A stretch of DNA of 64,000 nucleotides, taken from contig NZ_CAKTVX010000006.1 in the NCBI RefSeq assembly GCF_934630525.1, positions 1 to 64,000 on the forward strand, given 5' to 3'. Shown here piece by piece: positions 52,380 to 60,842 of this stretch. This DNA comes from an uncultured Slackia sp. (GTDB lineage: Bacteria > Actinomycetota > Coriobacteriia > Coriobacteriales > Eggerthellaceae). Every line of letters starts with the position of its first letter. Positions within the stretch are counted from its first letter, which is position 1. The position numbers and the translations under genes are program-made. The notes under the pieces were generated by a model. It worked only from the letters and a program-made list of their open reading frames with translations, had not been told where the DNA came from and searched no databases.

Positions 52380-52840
52380 TTCTTAAGACTTTAGTCTTAC
52401 GCGCGCTTAGCCGCGCCAAGAAAAAAATGCACGCTCGGGCAGCCGATGCTTTTCTGCATGGTATATGGGAGCCTATCGAAAACGCGTGTTCTGCTCGGCA
52501 TATGGAGGCCTCCGAAAGCATGCATTCTTTTCGGCATTGGCAGAAAACGCCGCAATGGGGCCCGATTGCAAGAATTTGGGAACGTGCTGCCAGGAAACGC
52601 CACGATGGGGCCTTTTCTTGGGCAAATATTCTTCGGTTTTCTTTTCGAAAAATTGCGTGACCTGGCCTTTTGTTGAATTTGGTTGCTCTGTGCGGGCTTT
52701 TGCCAGCCTCTTCCTTTGCAGTGAGGCCTGCAGAGAGGCCCCCTTGTCGCGTTTTCTGCCATCTGAGGCTCGAGGCGCTGCACGGTTTTCTTACGATGCG
52801 TTTCGGCGTAAGGTGTCTGTGTCAAGAGATTGGAGCTGTT
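52380..52840. other. Intergenic region with short imperfect direct repeats
   Basis: No supportable gene. Two pairs of imperfect repeats are visible: ATATGG-AG-CCT-CGAAA...GTTCT/ATTCT-TCGGCA (about 52456-52500 and 52497-52537), and GAAAACGCCGCAATGGGGCC / GGAAACGCCACGATGGGGCC (about 52544 and 52592). They may be decayed mobile or regulatory sequence. Confidence 0.5.
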
Positions 52841-53593
52841 ATGAATATCACGTGTTCTATGGCTGTGAGCAGCAAAAGTGGAAACACCAAATTGGTGGCT
52901 GATGCGCTGCAGCGCGAATTGTCTGACGCTGGAGTGCGCTTTGTGACCTCTTTCGATTTGGATGCCGCGTATGCGGAATCGGCGCAGCCGGAGGGTGCTG
53001 AAGGTGCCGAAGAGGCAGAAGGTGCCGAAAAAGTAGAAGGCGTCGAAAGCGCGAAAAGCGTGGAAGGTGCCGAAAATGGCCAGGGTGCAAATGTTGATGC
53101 GTCGGTGTCTGCCGCTTCGGCCCCCGCAGCGTCGATTCCTGCAGCGTCGGTTCCCGCCGCATCGGCGCCTTCCGCATCGACGCTTGCCGCGCAGGCGGGC
53201 GAGGCCGACGTGGTATTCGTCGGCTTCTGGTGCGACAAGGGCTCGTGCAGCCCCGCTGTTCAGCATTTTCTTCAGGGGCTTGCGGGAAAGCGCGTTTTCC
53301 TGTTCGGCACCTGCGGCTTCGGTGAAAGCGACGAGTATTTCGCGCAAATTCTCGAGAGGGTCCGCGCGTATTTGCCCGCTGACGCGCAGTGCATCGGCGG
53401 CGCGATGTGCCAAGGCAAGATGGGCGTGGGCGTGAAACGTCGCTACGAGGGCATGCTTGAGAAAGACCCCGAGAACGCTCGGGCTCGCATGCTGATCGAT
53501 AACTGGAACAAGGCGCAAAGCCATCCGAACGAGGGCGACTTTTCGCGCATCGCGGCTGCGGCGAAAGAAGCGCTCGAGGGCATTGCCGAGTAG
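52841..53593 (+). CDS. Flavodoxin-family protein (BilS-like) with internal low-complexity insert
   Basis: A 250-residue flavodoxin-fold protein. The FMN-phosphate loop SMAVSSKSGNTKLVADAL is at residues 6-23. The remainder, ADVVFVGFWCDKGSCSPAVQHFLQGLAGKRVFLFGTCGFGESDEYFAQIL and CQGKMGVGVKRRYEGML, resembles BilS, the flavodoxin partner of bilirubin reductase in gut bacteria. Between the first helix and the second strand is an insert of about 65 residues: first Glu/Gly/Ala repeats, then Ala/Ser/Pro repeats (SAPAASIPAASVP). ATG at 52841 with TTGGAG upstream. No bilR-like gene is adjacent, so the redox partner is unknown. Confidence 0.78.
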   Translation: MNITCSMAVSSKSGNTKLVADALQRELSDAGVRFVTSFDLDAAYAESAQPEGAEGAEEAEGAEKVEGVESAKSVEGAENGQGANVDASVSAASAPAASIPAASVPAASAPSASTLAAQAGEADVVFVGFWCDKGSCSPAVQHFLQGLAGKRVFLFGTCGFGESDEYFAQILERVRAYLPADAQCIGGAMCQGKMGVGVKRRYEGMLEKDPENARARMLIDNWNKAQSHPNEGDFSRIAAAAKEALEGIAE

Positions 53594-53609
53594 TGGGTTC
53601 GCCTAAAAG

Positions 53610-53643
53610 AAGGAGGCCAAGGGCATAAACCCTTGGCCTCCTT
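53610..53643. terminator. Bidirectional terminator
   Basis: AAGGAGGCCAAGGG pairs with CCCTTGGCCTCCTT between the converging flavodoxin and thiC genes. Confidence 0.85.
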
Positions 53644-53694
53644 GGTATCGCATGTGTCGAGTGCCTCCTGGGGGCCTTCGTCTTTACCCTTCGC

Positions 53695-55002
53695 CTACAG
53701 CAGGCTGACGTTTTCGCCCTTCATTGCCTTGTTCATGGTGCGCACCGAACACATGGCGCCGCACATGGTGCAGGTGCTCGGGTCGTGCGGGTTGGTGCTC
53801 GCCACGTATTCTTCGGCCTTCTTGCGGTCGATGGCCTCGTCGAACATCGCGGGCCAGTCGAGGCGCTGGCGGGCGCGAGCCATGCGGTCGTCCCAATCGC
53901 GAGCGCCAGGAATGCCGTTCGCCAGGTCGGCGGCGTGAGCGGCGATCTTCGAGGCAATGACGCCCTCGCGCACGTCCTGCACGCTCGGCAGGCGCAGGTG
54001 CTCGGCGGGGGTCACGTAGCACAAGAAGTCGGCGCCGTTTGCCGCGGCGATCGCGCCGCCAATGGCCGACGTAATGTGGTCGTAGCCAGGCGCGATATCG
54101 GTCACCAGCGGCCCCAGCACGTAGAACGGCGCGTTGTGGCACAGGGTCTTCTCGATTTGCATGTTGGCCGCGATTTCGTTGAGCGCCATGTGTCCCGGGC
54201 CCTCAATCATGACCTGCACGTTGCGCTCCCATGCGCGCGTGGTAAGAAGGCCCAGCTCAATGAGCTCGCTTACCTGGCCTGCGTCGGTGGAGTCGCTCAC
54301 GCAGCCAGGGCGCAGCGCGTCGCCGAGCGAAATGGTCACGTCGTATTGGTACAGAATATCGAGCAGTTCGTCGTAGTGCTCGAAGAACGGGTTCTCGTTG
54401 CCCGTCATTTCCATCCAGGCGTAAATCAGGCTGCCGCCGCGGCTCACGATGTTCATCATGCGGCCGCTGCGCTTGAAGCTGTCGATGCTCTTGCGGTTGA
54501 GGCCGGCGTGAATCGTCACGAAGTCCACGCCTTCTTCGGCATGCGCACGCACGACGTCAAGGAAGTCTTGCGCGGTGATGTTGGCCAGGTCCTTTTCCAG
54601 GTAGCCGACGGCGTCGTACATAGGAACGGTGCCGATCATCGCGGGCGACATGTCGACGAGCGCGCGGCGGAAATCGTGCGTTTTGCCGTAATTCGACAGG
54701 TCCATAATGGCTTCGGCGTCGAACTCGAGCGCCGTGCGCACCTTCTGCATCTCGCATTCATAGTCGCGTTCGTCGCCGGAAATGCCCAGGTTCACGTTGA
54801 TTTTCGTGCGCAGCCCCTCGCCAACGCCATGCGCGTGCAGCGCAGGGTGGTTGTGGTTGGCGGGAATGGCAATGGTGCCGCGCGCGACGCGTTCGCGAAT
54901 GATTTCGGCGTCGATGCCTTCGTCTTCGGCAACCTGCGCCATCTGCGGCGTGACGATGCCGAGCTTGGCGGCTTCCATTTGGGTTGAATAGGTTTGGGTC
55001 AT
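53695..55002 (-). CDS. thiC: Phosphomethylpyrimidine synthase ThiC
   Basis: A radical-SAM enzyme that converts aminoimidazole ribotide to hydroxymethylpyrimidine phosphate in thiamine synthesis. The protein is 435 residues, the anaerobe-type short form. Seen: VARGTIAIPANHNHP, TKINVNLGISGDERD, AIMDLSNYG, FVTIHAGLN, MIEGPGHMALNEIAANM, APFYVLGPLVTDIAPGYDHITSAIGGAIAA and the C-terminal iron-sulphur motif CTMCGAMC. ATG at 55002 with GAGGGAG upstream. No TPP riboswitch is recognisable in the leader. It is not next to other thi genes. Confidence 0.95.
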   Translation of the reverse strand: MTQTYSTQMEAAKLGIVTPQMAQVAEDEGIDAEIIRERVARGTIAIPANHNHPALHAHGVGEGLRTKINVNLGISGDERDYECEMQKVRTALEFDAEAIMDLSNYGKTHDFRRALVDMSPAMIGTVPMYDAVGYLEKDLANITAQDFLDVVRAHAEEGVDFVTIHAGLNRKSIDSFKRSGRMMNIVSRGGSLIYAWMEMTGNENPFFEHYDELLDILYQYDVTISLGDALRPGCVSDSTDAGQVSELIELGLLTTRAWERNVQVMIEGPGHMALNEIAANMQIEKTLCHNAPFYVLGPLVTDIAPGYDHITSAIGGAIAAANGADFLCYVTPAEHLRLPSVQDVREGVIASKIAAHAADLANGIPGARDWDDRMARARQRLDWPAMFDEAIDRKKAEEYVASTNPHDPSTCTMCGAMCSVRTMNKAMKGENVSLL

Positions 55003-55274
55003 GGTCGCTCCCTCAATAGACGGGCAGCCCCTGCGCCTCGCTGCGACGCTTGCGCGCCCGCTTTCCGCAACGACTGTCCGAGGTTTCTGCGCAAGTATAG
55101 CCGCTCGCGGCGCATGGGGCGAACACGCTTCGCCGTATGGCGCGAATTCTGCACCAGTTATTGCGAAAACGCCCCTTTCCTTCAAGGAAAACGAAAGGGC
55201 GTGGCGCATGGCACGAATTGTGCTGCCCGCCTAACAAAGGCCCGATGAAGAAAACGGCGGAAAGAAGGTTTGCG

Positions 55275-55853
55275 ATGAAAGAAATCGAGCAGGGCACATT
55301 GCGATCGGCGGAGGACCATTTTGCGGAAGGTCCCTCGCTCGAGGAGCGCGTTGCGCGCATTGAAGCTCGCGAGCGGGTCGAAGAACTTCTCGCACACTAT
55401 GCGCGCTGCGTTGACGCGCAAGATGCACAAGGCGTGGGCGCTGCGTTTACGGAAGATGGGGAAATGTGCAACCCTGGCATGCCTGCTTTGAAGGGCCGCG
55501 CGCGTATCGCGAAGCTCTATGGGAAGTTGTTGCCGGCGTTGCGCACGTCGTCTCACCTTATTGGTGTGCAACAGGTTTTGTTTGAGTCGAGCGAAAAGGC
55601 GTTGGTGCATGCGGCGTTTCAGGCGTGGGACTCGTATAAGGCCGACGACGCTCCCGACTGTTTTTCGTTCGGGTTCTATGAAGTTGAAGCGGTGCGCGAA
55701 GCCGATGGCGAATGGCGCATGACGGCGCTCAACATCAACTTCGCGGGGCAACTTGAGACGACTGTCGACGGTCGCCTGCGCGACGGCGAGGGCGTGAACG
55801 GGCGTTTTTGCGAGCAATTCGCTCGTCCGTGGCCGCCAGCACCCAGGGAGTAA
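55275..55853 (+). CDS. NTF2-like/SnoaL-type protein
   Basis: A 192-residue protein of the NTF2-like superfamily (SnoaL_4). Seen: ERVARIEARERVEELLAHYARCVDAQDAQGVGAAFTEDGEMCNPGM, the classic helix followed by A-x-x-F-x-x-D, then LKGRARIAKLYGKLLP and SFGFYEVEAVREADGEWRMTALNI. Members are small-molecule-binding enzymes or scaffolds. Start at 55275 with GAAGG upstream; 55245 is an alternative. Divergent from thiC; no further clue to substrate. Confidence 0.8.
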   Translation: MKEIEQGTLRSAEDHFAEGPSLEERVARIEARERVEELLAHYARCVDAQDAQGVGAAFTEDGEMCNPGMPALKGRARIAKLYGKLLPALRTSSHLIGVQQVLFESSEKALVHAAFQAWDSYKADDAPDCFSFGFYEVEAVREADGEWRMTALNINFAGQLETTVDGRLRDGEGVNGRFCEQFARPWPPAPRE

Positions 55854-56000
55854 CCGCTTCCGAAAGTCTCGATGGAGCCGCCCGGGGGCGTGGAACCGGT
55901 TCTTAAAATGCCCGTTTATCCTGGGGTTTCGCTGCGTTACACTGAAAAAGCATTCGTTGCATCGTTAACCTGCGAGTAGGGGATAACCCAGGAAGAGACG

Positions 56001-58076
56001 GTGGTATCAATGGCAGCTCCCGAGACGTTGCATGTCCGCAACATCGTGCTGGTCGGACAAGATGGTGCGGGCAAAACTTCACTGGCCGAAGCCATGCTCT
56101 ACATTTCCGGCCAAACGCCGCGCATGGGCACTACGCACGACGGAAAATCGTACCTCGACTACGATGCCGAGGAAATCAAACGCAAGTTCACCATGGGCAC
56201 CTCGGTCGCGCCCATTCCGTATAAAGATTACAAGATCAACCTGCTCGACACGTCGGGCCACCCCGATTTCATTGGCGACACGCTCGCGACCATGCACGCC
56301 GCCGAAATGGCCATGTTCGTGGTCGACGCCGTGGAAGGCCCGCAGGTCATGACCACGAAGCTGTGGCGCGAGGCCGAAACCATGCGCCTGTCGCGCTCGG
56401 TGTTCATCAACCATATCGACCGCGAGCACGCCAACTTCGACGTTATCATGGCCGCGCTGCACGCCCGCTTCGGCGCGCGCCTGGGCGTGGTGACCATTCC
56501 TATTGGGGTCGATAAAGATTTCAAGGGAGTCATCGACATTCTGCGCATGAAGGCGCGCTATTTCGAAGGCGATTCCGAACGCGTGGAAGAAATCCCCGAT
56601 GAATACCTCGAGCAGGCCCAGGTGGCGCGCGACAAGCTGTGCGACTTGGTTGCCGAAGCCGACGATGACCTTATGATGAAATATCTCGATGGCGAAGAGC
56701 AGCTCACTCAGGCAGAACTCGAGGGCCTGTTCGACAAGGCCATCGCGCAGGAGCTGTTCATTCCCGTGTTCGTGGGTTCCACCATCATCAGGCAGGGCAT
56801 TCAAGGCCTTATGGAAGACATCTGCACCTACTTCCCGCATCCCACGGCGCATGGTCCCATTCCCACGGCCGATGGCGGCGAAGTGAAGGTTTCCAAAGAA
56901 GGCGAGCCTGCGTGCTTCGTGTTCAAGACCCTGGCCGACCCTTATGTTGGCCGCCTGAGCTTCGTGAAGGTGCTTTCGGGCACGCTGGTGCCGGGCCTCG
57001 AGCTGCTGAACGCACGTACGGGCAAAAAGGAGCGCCTGGGCCACGTGTGCGTGATGAAGGGCAAGGAAACCACGCCGGTGAAAAGCGCCATGGCGGGCGA
57101 TATCGTGGTGGTGCCGAAGCTCGTCGAAACGCGCACGGGCGACACGCTTTCGGAAAGCGGTAGCATTGCCATCGCTCCGTTGCCGTTCCCCATTCCGCAG
57201 TACCCCGTCGCCATTGAGGCCGTGAACAAGAAGGAAGAAGACAAGCTGGGAACCTTCCTCGCGCGTGTTGCGGAAAACGATCCGACTGTTCGCATCGAGC
57301 GTCACGAAGATACGCATCAAACGGTCGTCACAGCGATGGGCGAGGCGCAAATCGACACCATTTTGAGCCGTTTGGCCGCCCAGGCGAAGGTCGAAACGAA
57401 GCTTGTTCCGGTGCGCATTCCGTATCGCGAGACCATTCGCAAGACGGCCGAAGCTGAGGGTCGCCACAAGAAGCAGACTGGCGGCGCGGGCCAGTTCGGC
57501 GATTGCTGGTTGCGCCTGGAGCCCAATCCCGGGTGCGGTTATGAATTCGTCGACGCCATTAAGGGCGGCGCGATTCCGGGTGGCTTGGTCCCTGCGGTCG
57601 ACAAGGGCGTGCAGGAGGCTATGGCTGAAGGCGTTATCGCGGGCTACCCCATGGTCGATGTGAAATGCACCGTGTTCGATGGTTCGTATCATCCGGTCGA
57701 TTCCAACGAGATGGCGTTCAAGACAGCGGCGCGCATCGGTTTCCGTGCGGCGTGCGAGCAGGCGACCCCCGTGGTGCTCGAGCCTATGGCCACGATGAGC
57801 ATTGCTGTGGGCGAGTCGTATGCAGGCGCGGTGATGGGCGACATCTCCACGCGTCGCGGTCGCATTATCGGCACCGACTCAAACGATGCTGGTGAGACGG
57901 TCATTATGGTACGCGTGCCGTATGCCGAGGTCGTAAGCTACACGAAAGACCTGCGCAGCATCTCGCGCGGTTCGGGCAGCTACACCATCGAGCTCGATGG
58001 CTACGAGCAGGCTCCTGCCGATGTGCAGAAAAAGCTCGTCGCCGAATACGAGGCCAAGCGAGCGGCCGGCAACTAA
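56001..58076 (+). CDS. Elongation factor G-like GTPase (EF-G paralogue)
   Basis: A 691-residue translational GTPase of EF-G architecture. G1 is VGQDGAGKTSLAEAML; G3 reads LLDTSGHPDF (EF-G has DTPGH); G4 reads INHIDREHAN where NKxD is expected (Lys replaced by His). Domain II, III, IV and V segments follow in order, with EGRHKKQTGGAGQFGDCWLRLEP marking domain IV. Such variants (FusA2/EF-G2-like) are usually paralogues with altered GTPase or stress roles, not the main EF-G. The start is GTG at 56001 or ATG at 56010; GGAAGAG lies just upstream. It stands alone, away from rpsL/rpsG genes. Confidence 0.85.
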   Translation: MVSMAAPETLHVRNIVLVGQDGAGKTSLAEAMLYISGQTPRMGTTHDGKSYLDYDAEEIKRKFTMGTSVAPIPYKDYKINLLDTSGHPDFIGDTLATMHAAEMAMFVVDAVEGPQVMTTKLWREAETMRLSRSVFINHIDREHANFDVIMAALHARFGARLGVVTIPIGVDKDFKGVIDILRMKARYFEGDSERVEEIPDEYLEQAQVARDKLCDLVAEADDDLMMKYLDGEEQLTQAELEGLFDKAIAQELFIPVFVGSTIIRQGIQGLMEDICTYFPHPTAHGPIPTADGGEVKVSKEGEPACFVFKTLADPYVGRLSFVKVLSGTLVPGLELLNARTGKKERLGHVCVMKGKETTPVKSAMAGDIVVVPKLVETRTGDTLSESGSIAIAPLPFPIPQYPVAIEAVNKKEEDKLGTFLARVAENDPTVRIERHEDTHQTVVTAMGEAQIDTILSRLAAQAKVETKLVPVRIPYRETIRKTAEAEGRHKKQTGGAGQFGDCWLRLEPNPGCGYEFVDAIKGGAIPGGLVPAVDKGVQEAMAEGVIAGYPMVDVKCTVFDGSYHPVDSNEMAFKTAARIGFRAACEQATPVVLEPMATMSIAVGESYAGAVMGDISTRRGRIIGTDSNDAGETVIMVRVPYAEVVSYTKDLRSISRGSGSYTIELDGYEQAPADVQKKLVAEYEAKRAAGN

Positions 58077-58090
58077 CGATTTGCAGATGG

Positions 58091-58125
58091 AACCTGTTAA
58101 ATGCTTGGAGCGTTTAACAGGTTTT
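58091..58125 (+). repeat. Dispersed hairpin repeat, family A
   Basis: AACCTGTTAAATGC, a TTGGAG loop, CGTTTAACAGGTTTT. It lies 15 bases after the EF-G-like gene and acts as its terminator in form. Confidence 0.8.
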
Positions 58126-58146
58126 CACCCTCGCGAATGGAACAAT

Positions 58147-58176
58147 GGGGCAGGGGTTTATCCCCTGTCCCTTTTT
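58147..58176 (+). terminator. Rho-independent terminator
   Basis: GGGCAGGGG and CCCCTGTCC flank TTTAT-like loop bases, followed by six T. Confidence 0.8.
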
Positions 58177-58190
58177 TGATGTAGGGAATG

Positions 58191-58220
58191 CGCTCAAAGC
58201 TCGTAGCGTTGAGCGGGTTT
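58191..58220 (+). repeat. Dispersed hairpin repeat, family A (diverged copy)
   Basis: CGCTCAAAGCTCGTAGCGTT then GAGCGGGTTT. The CTCGTAGCGTT core is kept and compensatory changes keep the stem. Confidence 0.6.
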
Positions 58221-58271
58221 CGTGTGCTCTTGCGCTACCATGGGCGCACGCACCCGTCGGAAGGTCCGCTC

Positions 58272-59174
58272 ATGAAACTGCAGCAGCTCGTTTATGTCAC
58301 GAAAGTCGCGGAATGCGGCAGCATTACCGAGGCCGCGCGTAGGCTGTACGTTTCGCAGCCTTCTATCACGAGCGCGATTCACGACCTTGAGCAGGAAATG
58401 AACGTGCATATTTTCGACCGCACGAACAAGGGCGTGGTAGTTTCGGAAGAGGGCGAAACATTTCTCGGCTACGCGCGCCAGGTGCTTGAACAGGCCGAGC
58501 TGCTCGAAGGCAAATACAAGAATCCGGCGCAGCGCGTGCCCCATTTCAGCGTGTCGTGCCAGCATTATTCGTTCGCGGTGAACGCGTTCGTCGACGTGAT
58601 TCGCGAGTTCGATGCCGCGCGCTACGATTTCACGCTTCGCGAGGAGCAGACGCACGAGATTATCGAAGATGTCGCCCACATGAAAAGCGAGCTTGGCGTG
58701 CTTTACCTGTCGGCGCGCAATCGCGAGGTTATTGGAAAGATGCTCGCCGCCAATGAATTGGTTTTTGAGCCGCTGTTCCGGGCCGAACCGCATGTTTTCG
58801 TGTGCTCGAGCCATCCGCTCGCGTCTCGCGCGTCGGTCACGCTCGACGATATGGCCGATTACCCGTTTTTGTCGTATGAGCAGGGCAGCTTCAATTCGTT
58901 CTACTATTCCGAAGAGCTCACATCCACGCTCGATCGGAACAAGAATATTCGCGTGCGCGACAGGGCGACGTTGTTTAACCTGCTCATCGGCCTGAATGGT
59001 TATACAGTATGCTCAGGCGTGATTAGCGCCGAGCTCAATGGCGCGTCGATTATTTCAGTGCCGCTCGATATCGATGAGTATATGGAAGTGGGACTGGTCA
59101 CGCGCAAGGGCACGCAGCGTTCGGTATACGGCGCGGCGTATGTTGAGGCGATTCGACGACATATTCCGCAATAG
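58272..59174 (+). CDS. LysR-family transcriptional regulator
   Basis: A 300-residue LysR regulator. The N-terminal winged helix LQQLVYVTKVAECGSITEAARRLYVSQPSITSAIHDLEQEMNVHIFDR is complete; the effector-binding domain follows (about 90-295). ATG at 58272 with GGAAGG upstream. The gene points to the MetE-like gene 370 bases downstream, whose upstream region holds a LysR-type box. Inducer unknown, possibly a methionine-pathway compound. Confidence 0.9.
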   Translation: MKLQQLVYVTKVAECGSITEAARRLYVSQPSITSAIHDLEQEMNVHIFDRTNKGVVVSEEGETFLGYARQVLEQAELLEGKYKNPAQRVPHFSVSCQHYSFAVNAFVDVIREFDAARYDFTLREEQTHEIIEDVAHMKSELGVLYLSARNREVIGKMLAANELVFEPLFRAEPHVFVCSSHPLASRASVTLDDMADYPFLSYEQGSFNSFYYSEELTSTLDRNKNIRVRDRATLFNLLIGLNGYTVCSGVISAELNGASIISVPLDIDEYMEVGLVTRKGTQRSVYGAAYVEAIRRHIPQ

Positions 59175-59439
59175 GGTCGAGGTGGCACGAAGCGAAGCGC
59201 GCGCGGTGACTTGCCACTTTGTGGCGCATTCTCGCAGGTCGCCCAACGGTGGCCCCATGCTTCCGTTCTGGTTTGCGCGACGGCGCTCTTGGGTAGCTTG
59301 GCTCGTTAGCGCCGTGACATTGACTCATTGCCTCGGCAGCTCGTCTTAGCACCGTGAGCTCGTGGCGCGTTCCGAGGGCTGGCATCCGGCAGCTCGGTTT
59401 TCGACAGGCTGGCCGTCTGCGTCGCTCTTTGCCCTAGCC

Positions 59440-59454
59440 ATAGGAAAAACCTAT
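59440..59454. promoter_or_regulatory. LysR-type binding box upstream of the MetE-like gene
   Basis: ATAGG-aaaaa-CCTAT is a perfect inverted repeat of T-N11-A form in the otherwise gene-free stretch 59175-59546, about 92 bases before the MetE-like start. Confidence 0.6.
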
Positions 59455-59546
59455 CACAAAAGCAAAGTTATTCGTATTTCGCAATCGCAAAGCAGACCTG
59501 CATACTGTTCGACAGACATTAAACCAATTCGAACAGAGGGTTAAAT

Positions 59547-60683
59547 ATGACTGCGAATTCTGTAACTAATGCGCCGTTTCGCTGCGATATCGTCGGCAGC
59601 TTTCTTCGTCCCGACGTGCTGAAACAGGCGCGCGCCGACTTCAATGCGGGCATCATCGACGCCGCCCAGCTCAAGACTGTTGAAGACGTGGCCATTCGCG
59701 ACCTTGTCGCCAAGCAGAAGGCTGCGGGCCTGAAGGTTGTGACCGATGGCGAATTTCGTCGCAGCTATTGGCATCTCGACTTCATGTGGGGCCTTCAGGG
59801 CATTGAGCGCCGCACGAGCCGCGAGGGCTATATGTTCCACGATGAGGAAACCACGGCCGATACCGCGGTGGTAACGGGCTCGATTTCTGGCGAGAACCAC
59901 CCGTTCGTTGAGCATTTCAAGTTCGTGCAGGCGCTCGCTGGTGACGACCACGTTGCGCGCCAGACCATTCCTGCGCCCATCCAGACGTTTTCGGAAGTGA
60001 CGCTCGATCGTTGCGATGGCCAGCAGGAAAGCCTGCGCGGCGTGTACGCGACCGACGAGGAGCTTGCCGATGCGATTGCTGTCGCATATCGCCAGGTGAT
60101 CGCCGATTTGTATGCCGCGGGTTGCCGCAACATTCAGTTCGACGACTGCACATGGGGTATTTACTGCGACACCGATTTCGTGGCGAAAACGGGCATGCAG
60201 GCCGTCGATATCCAGAAGGTGAGCGAGCTCGGCGTGGCGCTGAACAATGCCTCCATCGAGGGCGCGCCCGAAGACCTCGTGATCAACACCCACGTGTGCC
60301 GCGGCAACTACCACTCCACCTATGCGTTCGAGGGCGGCTACGATCCGGTGGCGCCGTACTTGTTCGCGCACGAAAACGTGAACGCGTTCTATCTGGAGTT
60401 CGACACCCCGCGTGCGGGCGGTTTCGAGCCTTTGGCTCACGTCGCCGAGGGCAAGAAGGTTGTGCTCGGCCTTATCACGTCCAAGCAGCCCGGCTTGGAG
60501 GATAAAGAAGCGGTTAAGGCGCGCATCAAGGAAGCGTCGAAGTACGTACCGCTTGAAAACCTGTACCTCTCGCCGCAGTGCGGCTTCGCGAGCTGCGAGA
60601 TTGGCAACAAGCTCACCGAAGAAGAGCAGTGGGCGAAAATCGCGCTCATCCAGGAAATCGCCGCCGAGGTGTGGGGCGAGTAA
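59547..60683 (+). CDS. Cobalamin-independent methionine synthase-like methyltransferase (YxjG/YxjH type)
   Basis: A 378-residue protein matching the C-terminal catalytic half of MetE, as in Bacillus YxjG/YxjH. Seen: DIVGSFLRPDVL at the start, VVTDGEFRRSYWHLDFMWG, IQFDDCTWGIYCD, the zinc-site histidine/cysteine in NTHVCRGNYHSTYAFEGGYD, LEFDTPRAGGFEPL, and LYLSPQCGFASCEIGN with the second zinc cysteine. It probably transfers a methyl group to a thiol such as homocysteine. The start follows AGAGGG. A LysR box lies upstream. The folate-binding N-terminal half of MetE is absent. Confidence 0.9.
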   Translation: MTANSVTNAPFRCDIVGSFLRPDVLKQARADFNAGIIDAAQLKTVEDVAIRDLVAKQKAAGLKVVTDGEFRRSYWHLDFMWGLQGIERRTSREGYMFHDEETTADTAVVTGSISGENHPFVEHFKFVQALAGDDHVARQTIPAPIQTFSEVTLDRCDGQQESLRGVYATDEELADAIAVAYRQVIADLYAAGCRNIQFDDCTWGIYCDTDFVAKTGMQAVDIQKVSELGVALNNASIEGAPEDLVINTHVCRGNYHSTYAFEGGYDPVAPYLFAHENVNAFYLEFDTPRAGGFEPLAHVAEGKKVVLGLITSKQPGLEDKEAVKARIKEASKYVPLENLYLSPQCGFASCEIGNKLTEEEQWAKIALIQEIAAEVWGE

Positions 60684-60775
60684 CGCGGCGAGTGGTGTGT
60701 AGGGCGCGCAACGTGCGATTGCGGAAGGTTTCATGGTGCGACCGTCACATAGCCGTTGCTTGTGATGAATATGAA

Positions 60776-60803
60776 AAAGGGCTGGTCGCTTGACCAGCCC
60801 TTT
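60776..60803. terminator. Bidirectional terminator
   Basis: AAAGGGCTGGTC pairs with GACCAGCCCTTT around GCTT between the convergent MetE-like and helicase genes. Confidence 0.9.
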
Positions 60804-60842
60804 CGTGTGTTTGCGGAAAATGGGGATTAAATCCGTTGCCGC

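Noticed and set aside
55003..55200. TPP riboswitch upstream of thiC
   Set aside because: No CTGAGA or other conserved thi-box bases are seen on the minus strand leader.
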